In this document: positions 49,323 through 61,567 of the stretch, in pieces
Layout: the number at the start of each line of letters is the position of its first letter
How positions within the stretch are numbered: position 1 is the stretch's first letter
Origin: Alphaproteobacteria bacterium
Lineage (GTDB): Bacteria > Myxococcota_A > UBA796 > UBA2385
Assembly: GCA_020632755.1 (NCBI GenBank)
Contig: JACKEY010000004.1
Coordinates: 643,501-707,500, forward strand
Direction of reading: 5' to 3'
DNA: 64,000 nucleotides
Notes under the pieces: model-generated
Seen by the model: the letters and a program-made list of their open reading frames with translations, nothing else
What the model was told of the DNA's origin: nothing
Databases searched by the model: none
Position numbers and translations under genes: made by a program

Positions 49323-50332
49323 CCGCTCCCGCGCTGCTCTGCGCCGTGCTGCTGTCCGGCGCCGGTGTCGCCAGGGCGGCCCCGGCGACCCTCTGGGTCC
49401 AGCCGGGCATCTCGGCCGAGCGCGCCCGCGCTGCGGCGGCCATGCTGGGCCACGGCGACGCGGCGGTCGAGCCGCTGGGCGCCCTTCCGGCAGCGGTCCA
49501 GGTGGTGCAGGTGGTGGACCGTCGCATCGAGCAGCTGTGCGGCGGACCGGTCTCGCTGTCCGCGTGGCGGGCCGAGGTCGCGGACGGTCGGCGCGCCCTG
49601 CAGACCCTGGACATCGACGGCGCCCTGGCGTCGATGGCCCTGGCCGAGGCCGATCTGCCCTGTGTCACCGAGAAGCTCGCGCCCGCCGACGCCTTCTCGT
49701 TCTTCCTGGCGACGGCCGAGGTGCACCTGGTCGCGAGCCACGCGGTCGGGCGGGACGAAGGCGAAGCCCGCATCCAGCGGGACTCGGCCCGGTACGCCGC
49801 CGGCCGGGCCGCGGCGGCGGGCGCCTTGCTGCAGCCGCCCGCCGACACGCTGCGAGAAGCCGCCGAGCTGCTCGGCGAGGTGCGCGCCGGCCTGCGCGGA
49901 GAGCCGCCGGCGCGGGTGGTCGTCGCAGGCGACGTGGGCCGGGTCTGGCTGGACGGCCAGGCGATGCGCGAGTCCGTGGACGTGCTGCCGGGAGCCCACG
50001 TCGTCCAGCTCACCGATCGCGAAGGCGCCGTGGTCGCCGTGGAGCTCGTCGAAGTGGGTCCGGGTGCCGCCGTGGTCGTCTGGGCCCGACCCGACGACGT
50101 GCCGCTGACCCGCGAGTCCCTCGAGGCCGGCGTGTCCCTGCTGGCTTCCGAGGGCCGCGCTCCGGTGGGCCTCGGGCCGGCCCTGCACGCCCTCGACCCG
50201 GCCTTCGTCGTGACCGGGAACGACCAGCAGCTGCGCATCTTCGGGGCGGACGACGGCCGCGTGCGGCTGCGGCTGGTGGACCCGCCGGACGCGGCCCTGC
50301 AGCCGGAGCGTCGCCGCAAGAAGCGGCGCTGA
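49280..50332 (+). CDS. Secreted protein of a kinase-linked family
   Basis: 350 residues if started at GTG 49280, within the kinase end, preceded by AGGA; GTG 49346 would leave almost no signal peptide. The N-terminus reads as charged residues, a hydrophobic core and 'ARAAP' cleavage site. The helical half contains 'QLCGGPVS' and 'DLPCVTEK' Cys residues and 'RRALQTLDIDGALASMALAE'; the beta half has 'GRVWLDGQAM' and 'VLPGAHVVQL'. These match the protein at 42403 in order and spacing. The end is very basic ('ERRRKKRR'). Likely paired functionally with the PEGA kinase. Confidence 0.65.
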   Translation: MGLRLRDEELPGAVAAPALLCAVLLSGAGVARAAPATLWVQPGISAERARAAAAMLGHGDAAVEPLGALPAAVQVVQVVDRRIEQLCGGPVSLSAWRAEVADGRRALQTLDIDGALASMALAEADLPCVTEKLAPADAFSFFLATAEVHLVASHAVGRDEGEARIQRDSARYAAGRAAAAGALLQPPADTLREAAELLGEVRAGLRGEPPARVVVAGDVGRVWLDGQAMRESVDVLPGAHVVQLTDREGAVVAVELVEVGPGAAVVVWARPDDVPLTRESLEAGVSLLASEGRAPVGLGPALHALDPAFVVTGNDQQLRIFGADDGRVRLRLVDPPDAALQPERRRKKRR

Positions 50333-50334
50333 CC

Positions 50335-50892
50335 TCAGCCGGGCTGGGGCGGGGGCAGCTGGTCCATGAAGCCCTGGACGCACTTCTTGAGCTGGTCCCG
50401 CGACGTACGGAACCGCCAGCGCCAGCCGCCCACGGGGTCCGGCACCTCGACCAGACCACCGAAGTTGCCGAGCATCAGCACCTTGCTGTCGGACGCGGGG
50501 ATGCGCCGCCGCAGGCTGCTGGCGTGGCGCATCTCCATCACCAGCACGTGGTCGGCCCAGGCGATCATCTCTTCGTCGACACCGCCGCTGCGGTGGCCGG
50601 AGATGTCGATGCCGACCTCGGCCATCACCTTGATCGCGAGCGGGTCGGCGGGGTGGCCCATCAGGCCCATGATGCCGCCGGAGCGGACCTCGACCGGCCA
50701 GCCGCGCTGTGCGCCGTACCAGGCGGCCCAGCCTTCCGCCATCGGCGAGCGGCAGATGTTCGCCGTGCACACGAACAGCAGGCGGTAGGGGCGCAGGCCG
50801 GCCCGGGCGTCGTCCGCCGAGGTCGCCTCGTCGGGAACGGGCCCGTCGGGAGCAGGCCCCTGAGGGGCTTCTGAGGAGGGTGCATCGGACAT
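50335..50892 (-). CDS. Low-molecular-weight protein tyrosine phosphatase-like protein
   Basis: 185 residues from ATG 50892. After a 35-residue disordered Pro/Ser/Glu N-terminus comes the P-loop 'VCTANICRSPMAEGW' with nucleophile Cys42 and Arg48 (C-x5-R). The general-acid Asp is in 'WADHVLVME'. Reaction: phosphotyrosine dephosphorylation; arsenate reductase relatives share this loop but have extra redox Cys that are not seen in the expected place. TACCGG lies 6 nt before the ATG. Convergent with the secreted protein gene at 50332, 2 bp apart. Confidence 0.85.
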   Translation of the reverse strand: MSDAPSSEAPQGPAPDGPVPDEATSADDARAGLRPYRLLFVCTANICRSPMAEGWAAWYGAQRGWPVEVRSGGIMGLMGHPADPLAIKVMAEVGIDISGHRSGGVDEEMIAWADHVLVMEMRHASSLRRRIPASDSKVLMLGNFGGLVEVPDPVGGWRWRFRTSRDQLKKCVQGFMDQLPPPQPG

Positions 50893-50979
50893 GCGCGACC
50901 GGTATCCCGGCCGGGCGGGATATGCGGCCCACCCCGGGGCGCCCCTCGCGCCCTCCTCCCCCGCGACCAAGGAGCCCTC

Positions 50980-51498
<519 letters not shown>

Positions 51499-51505
51499 GG
51501 TTCCC

Positions 51506-52366
51506 GTGGCCCCGTCCCAGCTCTCCGATGCCGAGCTGTCCGCCCTGGTCGAGCGTGTCGTCGCGCGCGTCCGGGAACAGGCTCGCTTCGACGCCGTGCC
51601 GCCCAACCCCGAGCTCCGCGGCACCTGGCAGGACAACACGTCCTTCCTGATGTCCGCCGGCGCCAGCCGGGTGGGCACGGGCGGGGCCGCGCCCGCCGCC
51701 GTGGGCCACCTGGCCCGCTACATCGACCACACGCTGCTCAAGCCGACCGCCACCCGCGCCGACATCGTCAAGGTCTGCGAAGAAGCGCGGGCCCACGGCT
51801 TCGCCAGCGTGTGCGTCAACAGCACCTGGATCGGCCTGGTCGCCCGCCTGCTCGAAGGCAGCCGGTCCATGCCGATCTGCGTCGTGGGGTTCCCCCTCGG
51901 CGCCATGTCGACGGCCAGCAAGGCCCAGGAGACCCGCCAGGCGATCGCCGACGGGGCCCAGGAGATCGACATGGTCATCGACATCGGCGCCCTCAAGGGC
52001 GGCGACCACGATCGCGTGCACGACGACATCCGCGCCGTGGTCCAGGCCGCCCAGGGCCGCCCGGTCAAGGTCATCCTCGAGACCACGATGCTCACCCGCG
52101 ACGAGAAGATCGCCGGCTGCGCCATCTCCAAGGCCGCCGGCGCCCACTTCGTCAAGACCAGCACCGGCTTCGGAGGGGGCGGCGCGACGGCCGAAGACGT
52201 CGCCCTGATGCGGGCCGTCGTCGGCCCCGAGATGGGCGTGAAGGCCAGCGGGGGCGTGCGCAACGCGTCGGACGCCCAGGCCATGATCGCCGCCGGCGCG
52301 AACCGGCTCGGCGCCAGCGCCAGCGTCGAGATCGTGACGGGCGGCACCAGCAAGGGCGGCTACTGA
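51506..52366 (+). CDS. deoC: Deoxyribose-phosphate aldolase
   Basis: 286 residues, GTG start. The aldolase barrel begins with 'YIDHTLLKPTAT', has 'GFPLGAMSTASKAQET', 'EIDMVIDIGALKGG' and Schiff-base Lys217 in 'FVKTSTGFGGGGAT', followed by 'GVKASGGVRN'. It cleaves 2-deoxyribose 5-phosphate into glyceraldehyde 3-phosphate and acetaldehyde. The N-terminus has about 70 extra residues compared with E. coli-type enzymes, an extension seen in some bacterial DeoC proteins. Coupled to the phosphorylase by a TGATG overlap. Confidence 0.96.
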   Translation: MAPSQLSDAELSALVERVVARVREQARFDAVPPNPELRGTWQDNTSFLMSAGASRVGTGGAAPAAVGHLARYIDHTLLKPTATRADIVKVCEEARAHGFASVCVNSTWIGLVARLLEGSRSMPICVVGFPLGAMSTASKAQETRQAIADGAQEIDMVIDIGALKGGDHDRVHDDIRAVVQAAQGRPVKVILETTMLTRDEKIAGCAISKAAGAHFVKTSTGFGGGGATAEDVALMRAVVGPEMGVKASGGVRNASDAQAMIAAGANRLGASASVEIVTGGTSKGGY

Positions 52367-53589
52367 TGGCCGCCGGGCCCGGCATCGAGCTGCTGCTCGA
52401 GCGCAAGCGCGACGGCGGGGCCCTGACCGCCGACGAGCTGACCTGGCTGGTCGGCGGTATCGTCGACGAGTCCGTCACCCGCGCCCAGGCCGCGGCCTTC
52501 CTGGCCTTCACCTTCCTGCGCGGCATGACCGACGAAGAGACGGTCGCCTTCACGCTGGCCATGCGGGACAGCGGCGACGTGCTGTCCTGGGCCGTCGACG
52601 GCACCGTCGTCGACAAGCACAGCACCGGCGGCGTCGGCGACAAGGTCAGCCTGATCCTGGCTCCGCTGTGGGCCGAGCTCGGGTACTACGTGCCGATGAT
52701 CAGCGGCCGGGGCCTGGGCCACACCGGCGGCACCCTCGACAAGCTCGAGGCGATCGAGGGCTTCCGGACGGACCTCGAGATCGACGAGCTGCACCGCGTG
52801 CTCGCCGACGTCGGCTGCTTCATGAACGGCCAGACGGGCGAGCTCGCCCCGGCCGACCGCATCCTCTACGCGCTGCGCAACGAGACCAGCACGGTCCCGG
52901 CCATCCCGCTCATCACGGCCAGCATCCTCTCGAAGAAGCTGGCCGAGGGCCTGGACGAGCTGTCCCTCGACGTGAAGTGGGGGACCGGCGCCTTCATGAA
53001 GACCCGCGAGGACGCCGCGGCCCTGCGCGACATGCTCGTCGCAGTGGGCAACGGCGCCGGGGTCCGGACGAGGGCCCGGCTCACCGACATGAACGTGCCC
53101 CTCGGCCACGCCATCGGCAACGCGCTCGAGGTCGAAGAGGCGATGGCCTGCCTGAAGGGAGAGGGCCCCGAAGACCTGGCCCAGCTCACCTGCGAGCTCA
53201 TCGGCCGGGACGAGGCCGAGGTCGCCCGGGCCCGGGATCTGCTCGACCGCGGCGTCGCCTGGGAGCGCTGGGAGCGGCTGGTCGCCGCCCATCACGGCGA
53301 TCTCTCGGCCCCGCTGCGCGGCGGGGGCTGCACCCGGGTCGTGGTCGAGGCTCCCCGTGACCTCACGATCGGCCGCTGCGACGCCTACGAGCTCGGTCGC
53401 GCCGCCTTCGTGCTCGGCGCCGGTCGTCGGACCGCGGCGGCCCCCGTGCACCCCGGCGTGGGCCTGCTCGTGCACGCCAAGCCCGGCGACTCCGTGCTGC
53501 GGGGCCAGCCGCTGGTGACCGTCGTGCACGCCGATCGAGGCCTGGACGAGGCGCTCGCCCTGGTCCAGCGCGCCTATGGCCTCGGCTGA
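52366..53589 (+). CDS. deoA: Pyrimidine-nucleoside / thymidine phosphorylase
   Basis: 407 residues; ATG overlaps the deoC stop. Family motifs: 'KHSTGGVGDKVSLILAPL' and the signature 'SGRGLGHTGGTLDKLEAI', then 'ALRNETSTVPAIPLITASIL' and a C-terminal beta domain ending in 'LVQRAYGL'. It phosphorolyses thymidine or uridine to the base and (deoxy)ribose 1-phosphate, upstream of DeoC after a mutase. No deoB is in the window. Pdp and DeoA cannot be separated with certainty by eye. Confidence 0.93.
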   Translation: MAAGPGIELLLERKRDGGALTADELTWLVGGIVDESVTRAQAAAFLAFTFLRGMTDEETVAFTLAMRDSGDVLSWAVDGTVVDKHSTGGVGDKVSLILAPLWAELGYYVPMISGRGLGHTGGTLDKLEAIEGFRTDLEIDELHRVLADVGCFMNGQTGELAPADRILYALRNETSTVPAIPLITASILSKKLAEGLDELSLDVKWGTGAFMKTREDAAALRDMLVAVGNGAGVRTRARLTDMNVPLGHAIGNALEVEEAMACLKGEGPEDLAQLTCELIGRDEAEVARARDLLDRGVAWERWERLVAAHHGDLSAPLRGGGCTRVVVEAPRDLTIGRCDAYELGRAAFVLGAGRRTAAAPVHPGVGLLVHAKPGDSVLRGQPLVTVVHADRGLDEALALVQRAYGLG

Positions 53590-54334
53590 ACGACCGGGTC
53601 CGCCGACGGGCCCGCTGCGGCCCTGGCCGGTGCTGCGCTCGCTGCTCATCGGCCTGGTCGTGCTGGTGCACGGCACGATCGCGCTGCCCTGGCCGGATCT
53701 GAAGCCCCGCGACCTGCAGTACGGCGTCGCCCAGGACGAGCTGAAGCGCGGCGTCACCTTGCTCGAACAGGTGGGCATCCACACCACCAAGGACGAGCTC
53801 GCCGACGACCTGCTCGCGGTCGGCCGCGGCAGCAAGCGGGTCCAGAAGGTGCTGCACGGGCCGTTCCGCCCCATCCTGCGGGCGACCGGCACCGGGCAGA
53901 GCTGGGGCCTGTTCGCCTACCCCGACCCCTACGCCGGGCGGCTCATCGTGCGCACCCAGGACGCCGACGGCGCCTGGACCGAGCGCTACCGGGCGCCCGG
54001 CCAGGGCGACCCCGACATGGTCGCCCTGCTGCAGTACCGCCGGGTGCGTGGCATCTACGACGACAACGGGGACCGGCCCAAGGCCGGCTTCTTCTACGAC
54101 CGCATGTGCGACTGGCTGGGCGCCCGCATCCTGGCTGCGGAGCCGGACGTGCAGCAGGTCGAGATCCGGTTCGACCTGGTGACCATCCGCAAGCCGGGCG
54201 ACCGCCGCCCCGCCGTGCCCGAGGAGCCACGCCACGTGCGCACGATCTCCCGGTCCGACGTGGCCTGGCGGCTGCGGTTGCTCGGCCAGGACGTGCCCGA
54301 CGCGCCGACCGTCGCGCCGCCGGTGGGCCCATGA
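53576..54334 (+). CDS. Single-TM protein, likely soluble partner of the HTTM protein
   Basis: 252 residues, starting 14 bp inside the phosphorylase and ending in an ATGATG overlap with the next gene. One N-terminal membrane helix ('LLIGLVVLVHGTIALPWPDL') is followed by an extracytoplasmic domain with 'QSWGLFAYPDPYAGRLIVRT' and 'RRVRGIYDDNG'. A domain with 'WGLF..P' openings occurs as the soluble half of some HTTM/vitamin-K-carboxylase-like proteins, so this may be that half as a separate gene. No family is certain. Confidence 0.65.
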   Translation: MASAERPGPPTGPLRPWPVLRSLLIGLVVLVHGTIALPWPDLKPRDLQYGVAQDELKRGVTLLEQVGIHTTKDELADDLLAVGRGSKRVQKVLHGPFRPILRATGTGQSWGLFAYPDPYAGRLIVRTQDADGAWTERYRAPGQGDPDMVALLQYRRVRGIYDDNGDRPKAGFFYDRMCDWLGARILAAEPDVQQVEIRFDLVTIRKPGDRRPAVPEEPRHVRTISRSDVAWRLRLLGQDVPDAPTVAPPVGP

Positions 54335-55299
54335 TGCGCCTGCTGCGGTGGTGGGTCGGGCTGTGGGACCGCCGCGAGGCGGGCACCTCGCTGGCGCTGG
54401 TCCGCATCCTGCTCGGCATGGTCGTGCTGATCGACCTGTTGCAGATCGTGCGCTTCGACCTGGCCGTGCCCTTCTTCGCGCCGCTCGAGCACGGCGGGCT
54501 GGCCGCGATCCTGGACCGCCCCACCGTGCCGTGGCTGTACCGCTGGTTCGAGCCCGGCCCCGGGCTGGCGTGGGGTGCGCTGTGGGTCGCCATCGGGGCG
54601 GCGGCCTGCACGGTGCTGGGGCTCGGCACCCGGGTGGCCGTGCCGCTCCTGCTGGCCCTGCTGGCCGTGCTCTCGCTGCCGGTGCCGCCCGCCGACCGCG
54701 GCATCGACATGCTGGTCCGCAACGCCCTGCTCGTGCTGAGCTTCTCGCGCTGCGGCGCCGCCCTCTCCCTCGACGCGCTGGTCCTCCGCCGGCGCCTCGT
54801 CCCCGACGTGCTCGTGCCCTCCTGGCCCCGCTACCTCCTCGGCCTGCAGCTGGTCGTGCTCTACACCGCAGCCGGCATGAACAAGGTGGCCACCCTCTGG
54901 CTCCCTCCCGACTGGAGCGCGTTGTTCGTCGCGATGCGCGACCCGGCCTTCGGGCGCATCGACTACACCGCGCTGCTCGACGGCCCCCTCTTCCACCTGA
55001 CCCGCGCGCTGACCGCGGTGACCTGGACCTGGGAGTGGGCGGCCCTGGTGCTGCCGCTGTTGTGGTGGTGGCGCGACACGCCGGACCGCGGCGGGCGCCT
55101 GCGCACCTGGTCCAACCGGGTCAACCTGCTGTGGTGGTACCTGCTCATCGGCGGGCTGTTCCACCTGGGCACCCACCTGACCATGCGGCTCGGCATCTTC
55201 CCCTTCGCGGTGATGAGCCTGTACCCGGCGGCCGCTCACCCCGACGAGCTCGCGCGGCTGTGGCGCCGCGTGGTGGGGCGCCTGCGTCCGGCGGTCTGA
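54331..55299 (+). CDS. HTTM-domain membrane protein (vitamin K-dependent carboxylase-like)
   Basis: 322 residues with about six to seven membrane helices. It opens with 'LVRILLGMVVLIDLLQIVRF' and shows family features: 'FEPGPGLAWGALWVAIG', 'RGIDMLVRNALLVLSFS', and the 'YTAAGMNKV..LWLPPDWSA' loop with Lys, found in horizontally transferred transmembrane (HTTM) proteins related to gamma-glutamyl carboxylase. Bacterial reactions are mostly unknown. It is embedded in a nucleoside salvage operon, with an ATGATG overlap at its start (54331 or 54334). Confidence 0.85.
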   Translation: MMRLLRWWVGLWDRREAGTSLALVRILLGMVVLIDLLQIVRFDLAVPFFAPLEHGGLAAILDRPTVPWLYRWFEPGPGLAWGALWVAIGAAACTVLGLGTRVAVPLLLALLAVLSLPVPPADRGIDMLVRNALLVLSFSRCGAALSLDALVLRRRLVPDVLVPSWPRYLLGLQLVVLYTAAGMNKVATLWLPPDWSALFVAMRDPAFGRIDYTALLDGPLFHLTRALTAVTWTWEWAALVLPLLWWWRDTPDRGGRLRTWSNRVNLLWWYLLIGGLFHLGTHLTMRLGIFPFAVMSLYPAAAHPDELARLWRRVVGRLRPAV

Positions 55300-55320
55300 T
55301 CGCCTGCACTGTGCTTGAAT

Positions 55321-55337
55321 CCCGGGCATCTCCCGGG
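55321..55337 (+). other. Small hairpin in the transporter gene leader
   Basis: CCCGGG CATCT CCCGGG forms a 6-bp stem ending 7 nt before ATG 55345, in place of a Shine-Dalgarno site. It could modulate initiation. A TTG at 55315 lies just before it and is a possible alternative start. Confidence 0.3.
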
Positions 55338-55344
55338 GCCCGTC

Positions 55345-56679
55345 ATGCACGCACCCATCGCCGCCTTCGTCCAGACCGGCACCGACCTGCTGTCGCGGGG
55401 CGTGAGCCTCACCGGTCTGGTCGTGATGGTCGGCATCGCCTGGCTGCTCTCCAAGAACCGCAAGGCGATCCGCTGGCGGCCGGTGCTGTGGGGCGTGGCC
55501 CTGCAGATCGTCTTCGGGCTCATCGTGCTGCAGCCCGCGCTGCAGGAGTTCTTCTTCGACGTCGTCGACGGGGGCGTGCGGCGGCTCCTGTCCTTCTCCG
55601 AAGCCGGCTCGGACTTCGTCTTCCAGACCGTCGAGGCGCACCAGATCCTGGACCCCGACGGCACCGCGGTCTTCTTCATCGGGCGCATCTCGCCGCCGGT
55701 GAAGACCTTCGCCTTCTGGATCCTGCCGACCATCGTGTTCTTCAGCAGCCTGATGTCGGTGCTCTACCACCTGGGCATCATGCACCGCCTGGTCGCCGGC
55801 ATCGCCTGGCTGATGCAGCGCACCATGGGCACCAGCGGCGCCGAGAGCCTGTCGGCCGCGGCCAACATCTTCGTCGGCCAGACCGAAGCGCCCCTCGTCG
55901 TGCGCCCCTACGTCGACGGCATGACCCGCAGCGAGCTGCACGCGGTGATGACCGGCGGCTTCGCGACCGTCGCCGGCGGCGTGATGGCGGCCTACGTCGG
56001 CATCCTCGAGGACATCCCCGGCATCGCCGGGCACCTCGTCACCGCCAGCATCATGTCGGCCCCGGCCGCGCTGGCGATCAGCAAGGTGATGGTCCCCGAA
56101 GACGGCACGCCCGCCACCTCGGGCACCCTGTCCCTCGTCCACGAGAAGACCGCCCGCAACGTCATCGAGGCGGCCGCCACCGGCGCCACCGACGGCATGA
56201 AGCTCGCCATCAACGTGGCCGCCATGCTCATCGCCTTCGTCGGTCTCGTGGCGATGGTCGACTGGGGCCTGTCGCTCCTGCCGCTCACCTACGGCGGCGC
56301 CCCGATCTCGCTGTCCCTGCTGCTCGGCTGGCTGTTCAGCCCGCTGGCCTTCGTCATGGGTGTGCCCTGGGACGAAGCCGTGGTCGTCGGCGGTCTGCTC
56401 GGCGAGAAGCTCGTGCTGACCGAGCTGCTCGCCTACATCCACCTGGCCGACATCATCGGCGCCGAGCAGCCCGTGCTGTCGGAGCGCTCGGCGGTCATCG
56501 CCAGCTACGCCCTGTGCGGCTTCGCCAACTTCGCCAGCATCGGCATCCAGCTGGGCGGCATCGGCGGCATCGCCCCCAGCCGGATGAGCGACCTCGCCGA
56601 CATGGGCATCAGCGCGATGATCGGCGGCTCGCTGGCGGCGTTCATGACGGCCACCGTCGCGGGCGTGCTCATCGGCTGA
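55345..56679 (+). CDS. nupC: Concentrative nucleoside transporter (CNT/NupC family)
   Basis: 444 residues from ATG 55345. About ten membrane helices with the family motifs 'NIFVGQTEAPLVVRPY' (nucleoside/cation site), 'MTGGFATVAGGVMAAYVGIL', and C-terminal 'SYALCGFANFASIGIQLGGIG'. It imports nucleosides with sodium or protons. With deoA and deoC it gives a complete route: uptake, phosphorolysis, and aldol cleavage of the sugar. Ends just before the convergent TM2 gene. Confidence 0.94.
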   Translation: MHAPIAAFVQTGTDLLSRGVSLTGLVVMVGIAWLLSKNRKAIRWRPVLWGVALQIVFGLIVLQPALQEFFFDVVDGGVRRLLSFSEAGSDFVFQTVEAHQILDPDGTAVFFIGRISPPVKTFAFWILPTIVFFSSLMSVLYHLGIMHRLVAGIAWLMQRTMGTSGAESLSAAANIFVGQTEAPLVVRPYVDGMTRSELHAVMTGGFATVAGGVMAAYVGILEDIPGIAGHLVTASIMSAPAALAISKVMVPEDGTPATSGTLSLVHEKTARNVIEAAATGATDGMKLAINVAAMLIAFVGLVAMVDWGLSLLPLTYGGAPISLSLLLGWLFSPLAFVMGVPWDEAVVVGGLLGEKLVLTELLAYIHLADIIGAEQPVLSERSAVIASYALCGFANFASIGIQLGGIGGIAPSRMSDLADMGISAMIGGSLAAFMTATVAGVLIG

Positions 56680-56697
56680 GCGCCCGATCCGCCGGTG

Positions 56698-56919
56698 CTA
56701 CCAGCCCCGGCCGCGGGCGCTGTCGTCGATCATCTGGGGCATCAGGATCAGGTCGACGAGCTGTCCGACCCCGCACAGCCCGCCGGTGAGCATCCACAGG
56801 ATGCCGCTGCCGACGCGGCCCATGTAGATGCGGTGCAGGCCGCAGACACCCAGCAGCCCTCCCATCCACAGCACATAGGCGATGCCGGTGTCCTTGCGGG
56901 TGGTCAGTGCGGTCGACAT
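56698..56919 (-). CDS. TM2-domain protein
   Basis: 73 residues; ATG 56919 with GGAGG 5 nt before it, so the longer frame upstream is not used. Two membrane helices joined by a short loop, with the TM2 pattern 'GGLLGVCGLHRIYMGRVGSGI' seen in pieces: the Gly-rich first helix, 'LHRIYMG', then 'LTGGLCGVGQLVDLILM'. Small TM2 proteins are widespread with unclear function. Confidence 0.85.
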   Translation of the reverse strand: MSTALTTRKDTGIAYVLWMGGLLGVCGLHRIYMGRVGSGILWMLTGGLCGVGQLVDLILMPQMIDDSARGRGW

Positions 56920-57003
56920 GGTCCCTCCGGGGTGGTCTCGCCAGCCGCTACGGGGTCGGCCGAGGCGCCATTGCAGGGCCGCCATCCCAGGGCCAGCGCA
57001 CGC

Positions 57004-57026
57004 GGGGGAGGGGAGGGGAGGAGCGG
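57004..57026 (+). other. G-rich tract with G-quadruplex potential
   Basis: GGGGGAGGGGAGGGG followed within seven bases by GGG gives four G-runs. It lies about 50 bp before the carbonic anhydrase start. Not tested; other purine tracts of this type occur near starts in the window. Confidence 0.25.
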
Positions 57027-57074
57027 GACGAGGTAGGAGGAGGCGCCCCGGCGCAGGCCGGCCAGGAGGAAGCC

Positions 57075-57608
57075 GTGATCGAGCCCTACGGAGAGCACCA
57101 CCCGCGGATCCACGACGAGGCGTGGGTCCACGCGCACGCCTGCGTCATCGGCGACGTCACCGTCGGCCGGTTGGCCAGCGTGTGGCCCGGCTGCGTGCTG
57201 CGCGGCGACCAGGGCAGCATCCACATCGGCGACGAGACCTCGATCCAGGACGGCACGGTCGTGCACGCGACTCGCGGCCTGTCGCGCACCGAGATCGGCG
57301 CCCGCTGCGTGGTCGGCCACCGCGTCGTGCTGCACGGCTGCACCGTCGAGGACGACGTGCTGGTCGGCATGGGGGCCATCCTGCTCGACAACTGCCGGAT
57401 CGGGCGGTTCAGCGTCATCGGGGCGGGGGCCATCGTCGGCATGGGCAAGGTCATCCCCGAGCGCTCGCTGGTGCTCGGCGTGCCCGGCAAGGTCGTGCGC
57501 CAGCTGTCCGACGACGAGATCGACGCGATGATCCGCCACGGCCACGGCGAGTACGTGCGGCTCTGCCAGGAATACCGACTGCGCGATGCGGGCGGATCCG
57601 CGGGCTGA
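57075..57608 (+). CDS. Gamma-class carbonic anhydrase-like protein (left-handed beta-helix)
   Basis: 177 residues; GTG 57075 with AGGAGG about 6 nt upstream. Hexapeptide repeats of a left-handed beta helix: 'IGDVTVGRLASVWPGCVL', 'IHIGDETSIQDGTVVH', and zinc-ligand His in 'VVHATRG' and 'VGHRVVLHGC'. The helix ends 'GVPGKVVRQLSDDE' and a C-terminal alpha helix. This is the YrdA/PaaY/CaiE branch; carbonic anhydrase activity in this branch varies. A Rho-independent terminator is not visible. Confidence 0.9.
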   Translation: MIEPYGEHHPRIHDEAWVHAHACVIGDVTVGRLASVWPGCVLRGDQGSIHIGDETSIQDGTVVHATRGLSRTEIGARCVVGHRVVLHGCTVEDDVLVGMGAILLDNCRIGRFSVIGAGAIVGMGKVIPERSLVLGVPGKVVRQLSDDEIDAMIRHGHGEYVRLCQEYRLRDAGGSAG

Positions 57609-57646
57609 ACCGCGCTACGCTCCTCCCTCCTCCCCGCGGAGCCGCC

Positions 57647-57745
57647 ATGCGCCCCTCCCTCGCCACCCCCCGGCACCAGCGCCCCGGCTGCTTCCTGACC
57701 TTCCTCCCCCTCGTCGGCCTCGTCCTGCTCACCCTCCTCGGCTGA
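57647..57745 (+). CDS. Putative 32-residue single-TM protein
   Basis: ATG 57647 to TGA 57745. The product is a basic N-terminus (about 14 residues), then 'CFLTFLPLVGLVLLTLLG', one membrane helix at the C-terminus. TACGCT at 57616-57621, the same hexamer as two putative promoters at 34 kb, gives a leader of about 20 nt with GGAG before the ATG. It fills the gap between the carbonic anhydrase and smc. The protein is too small for family assignment. Confidence 0.4.
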   Translation: MRPSLATPRHQRPGCFLTFLPLVGLVLLTLLG

Positions 57746-57784
57746 GCGCGCCCCGGCGCCGGGCGTCCCCCGCCCCTCCTCCGC

Positions 57785-61498
<3,714 letters not shown>

Positions 61499-61567
61499 CC
61501 GGACCGGCCGTGGTCCGGCCCGGCCGGGGACGCTACACCCCGGCGGTGCGCGGGCGTCGACCCTCCC

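Noticed and set aside
61534..61548. TACACC plus 6 nt plus GTG before ftsY as another leaderless start
   Set aside because: The GTG at 61546 is out of frame with FtsY, whose start is 61568; kept out of the leaderless list.
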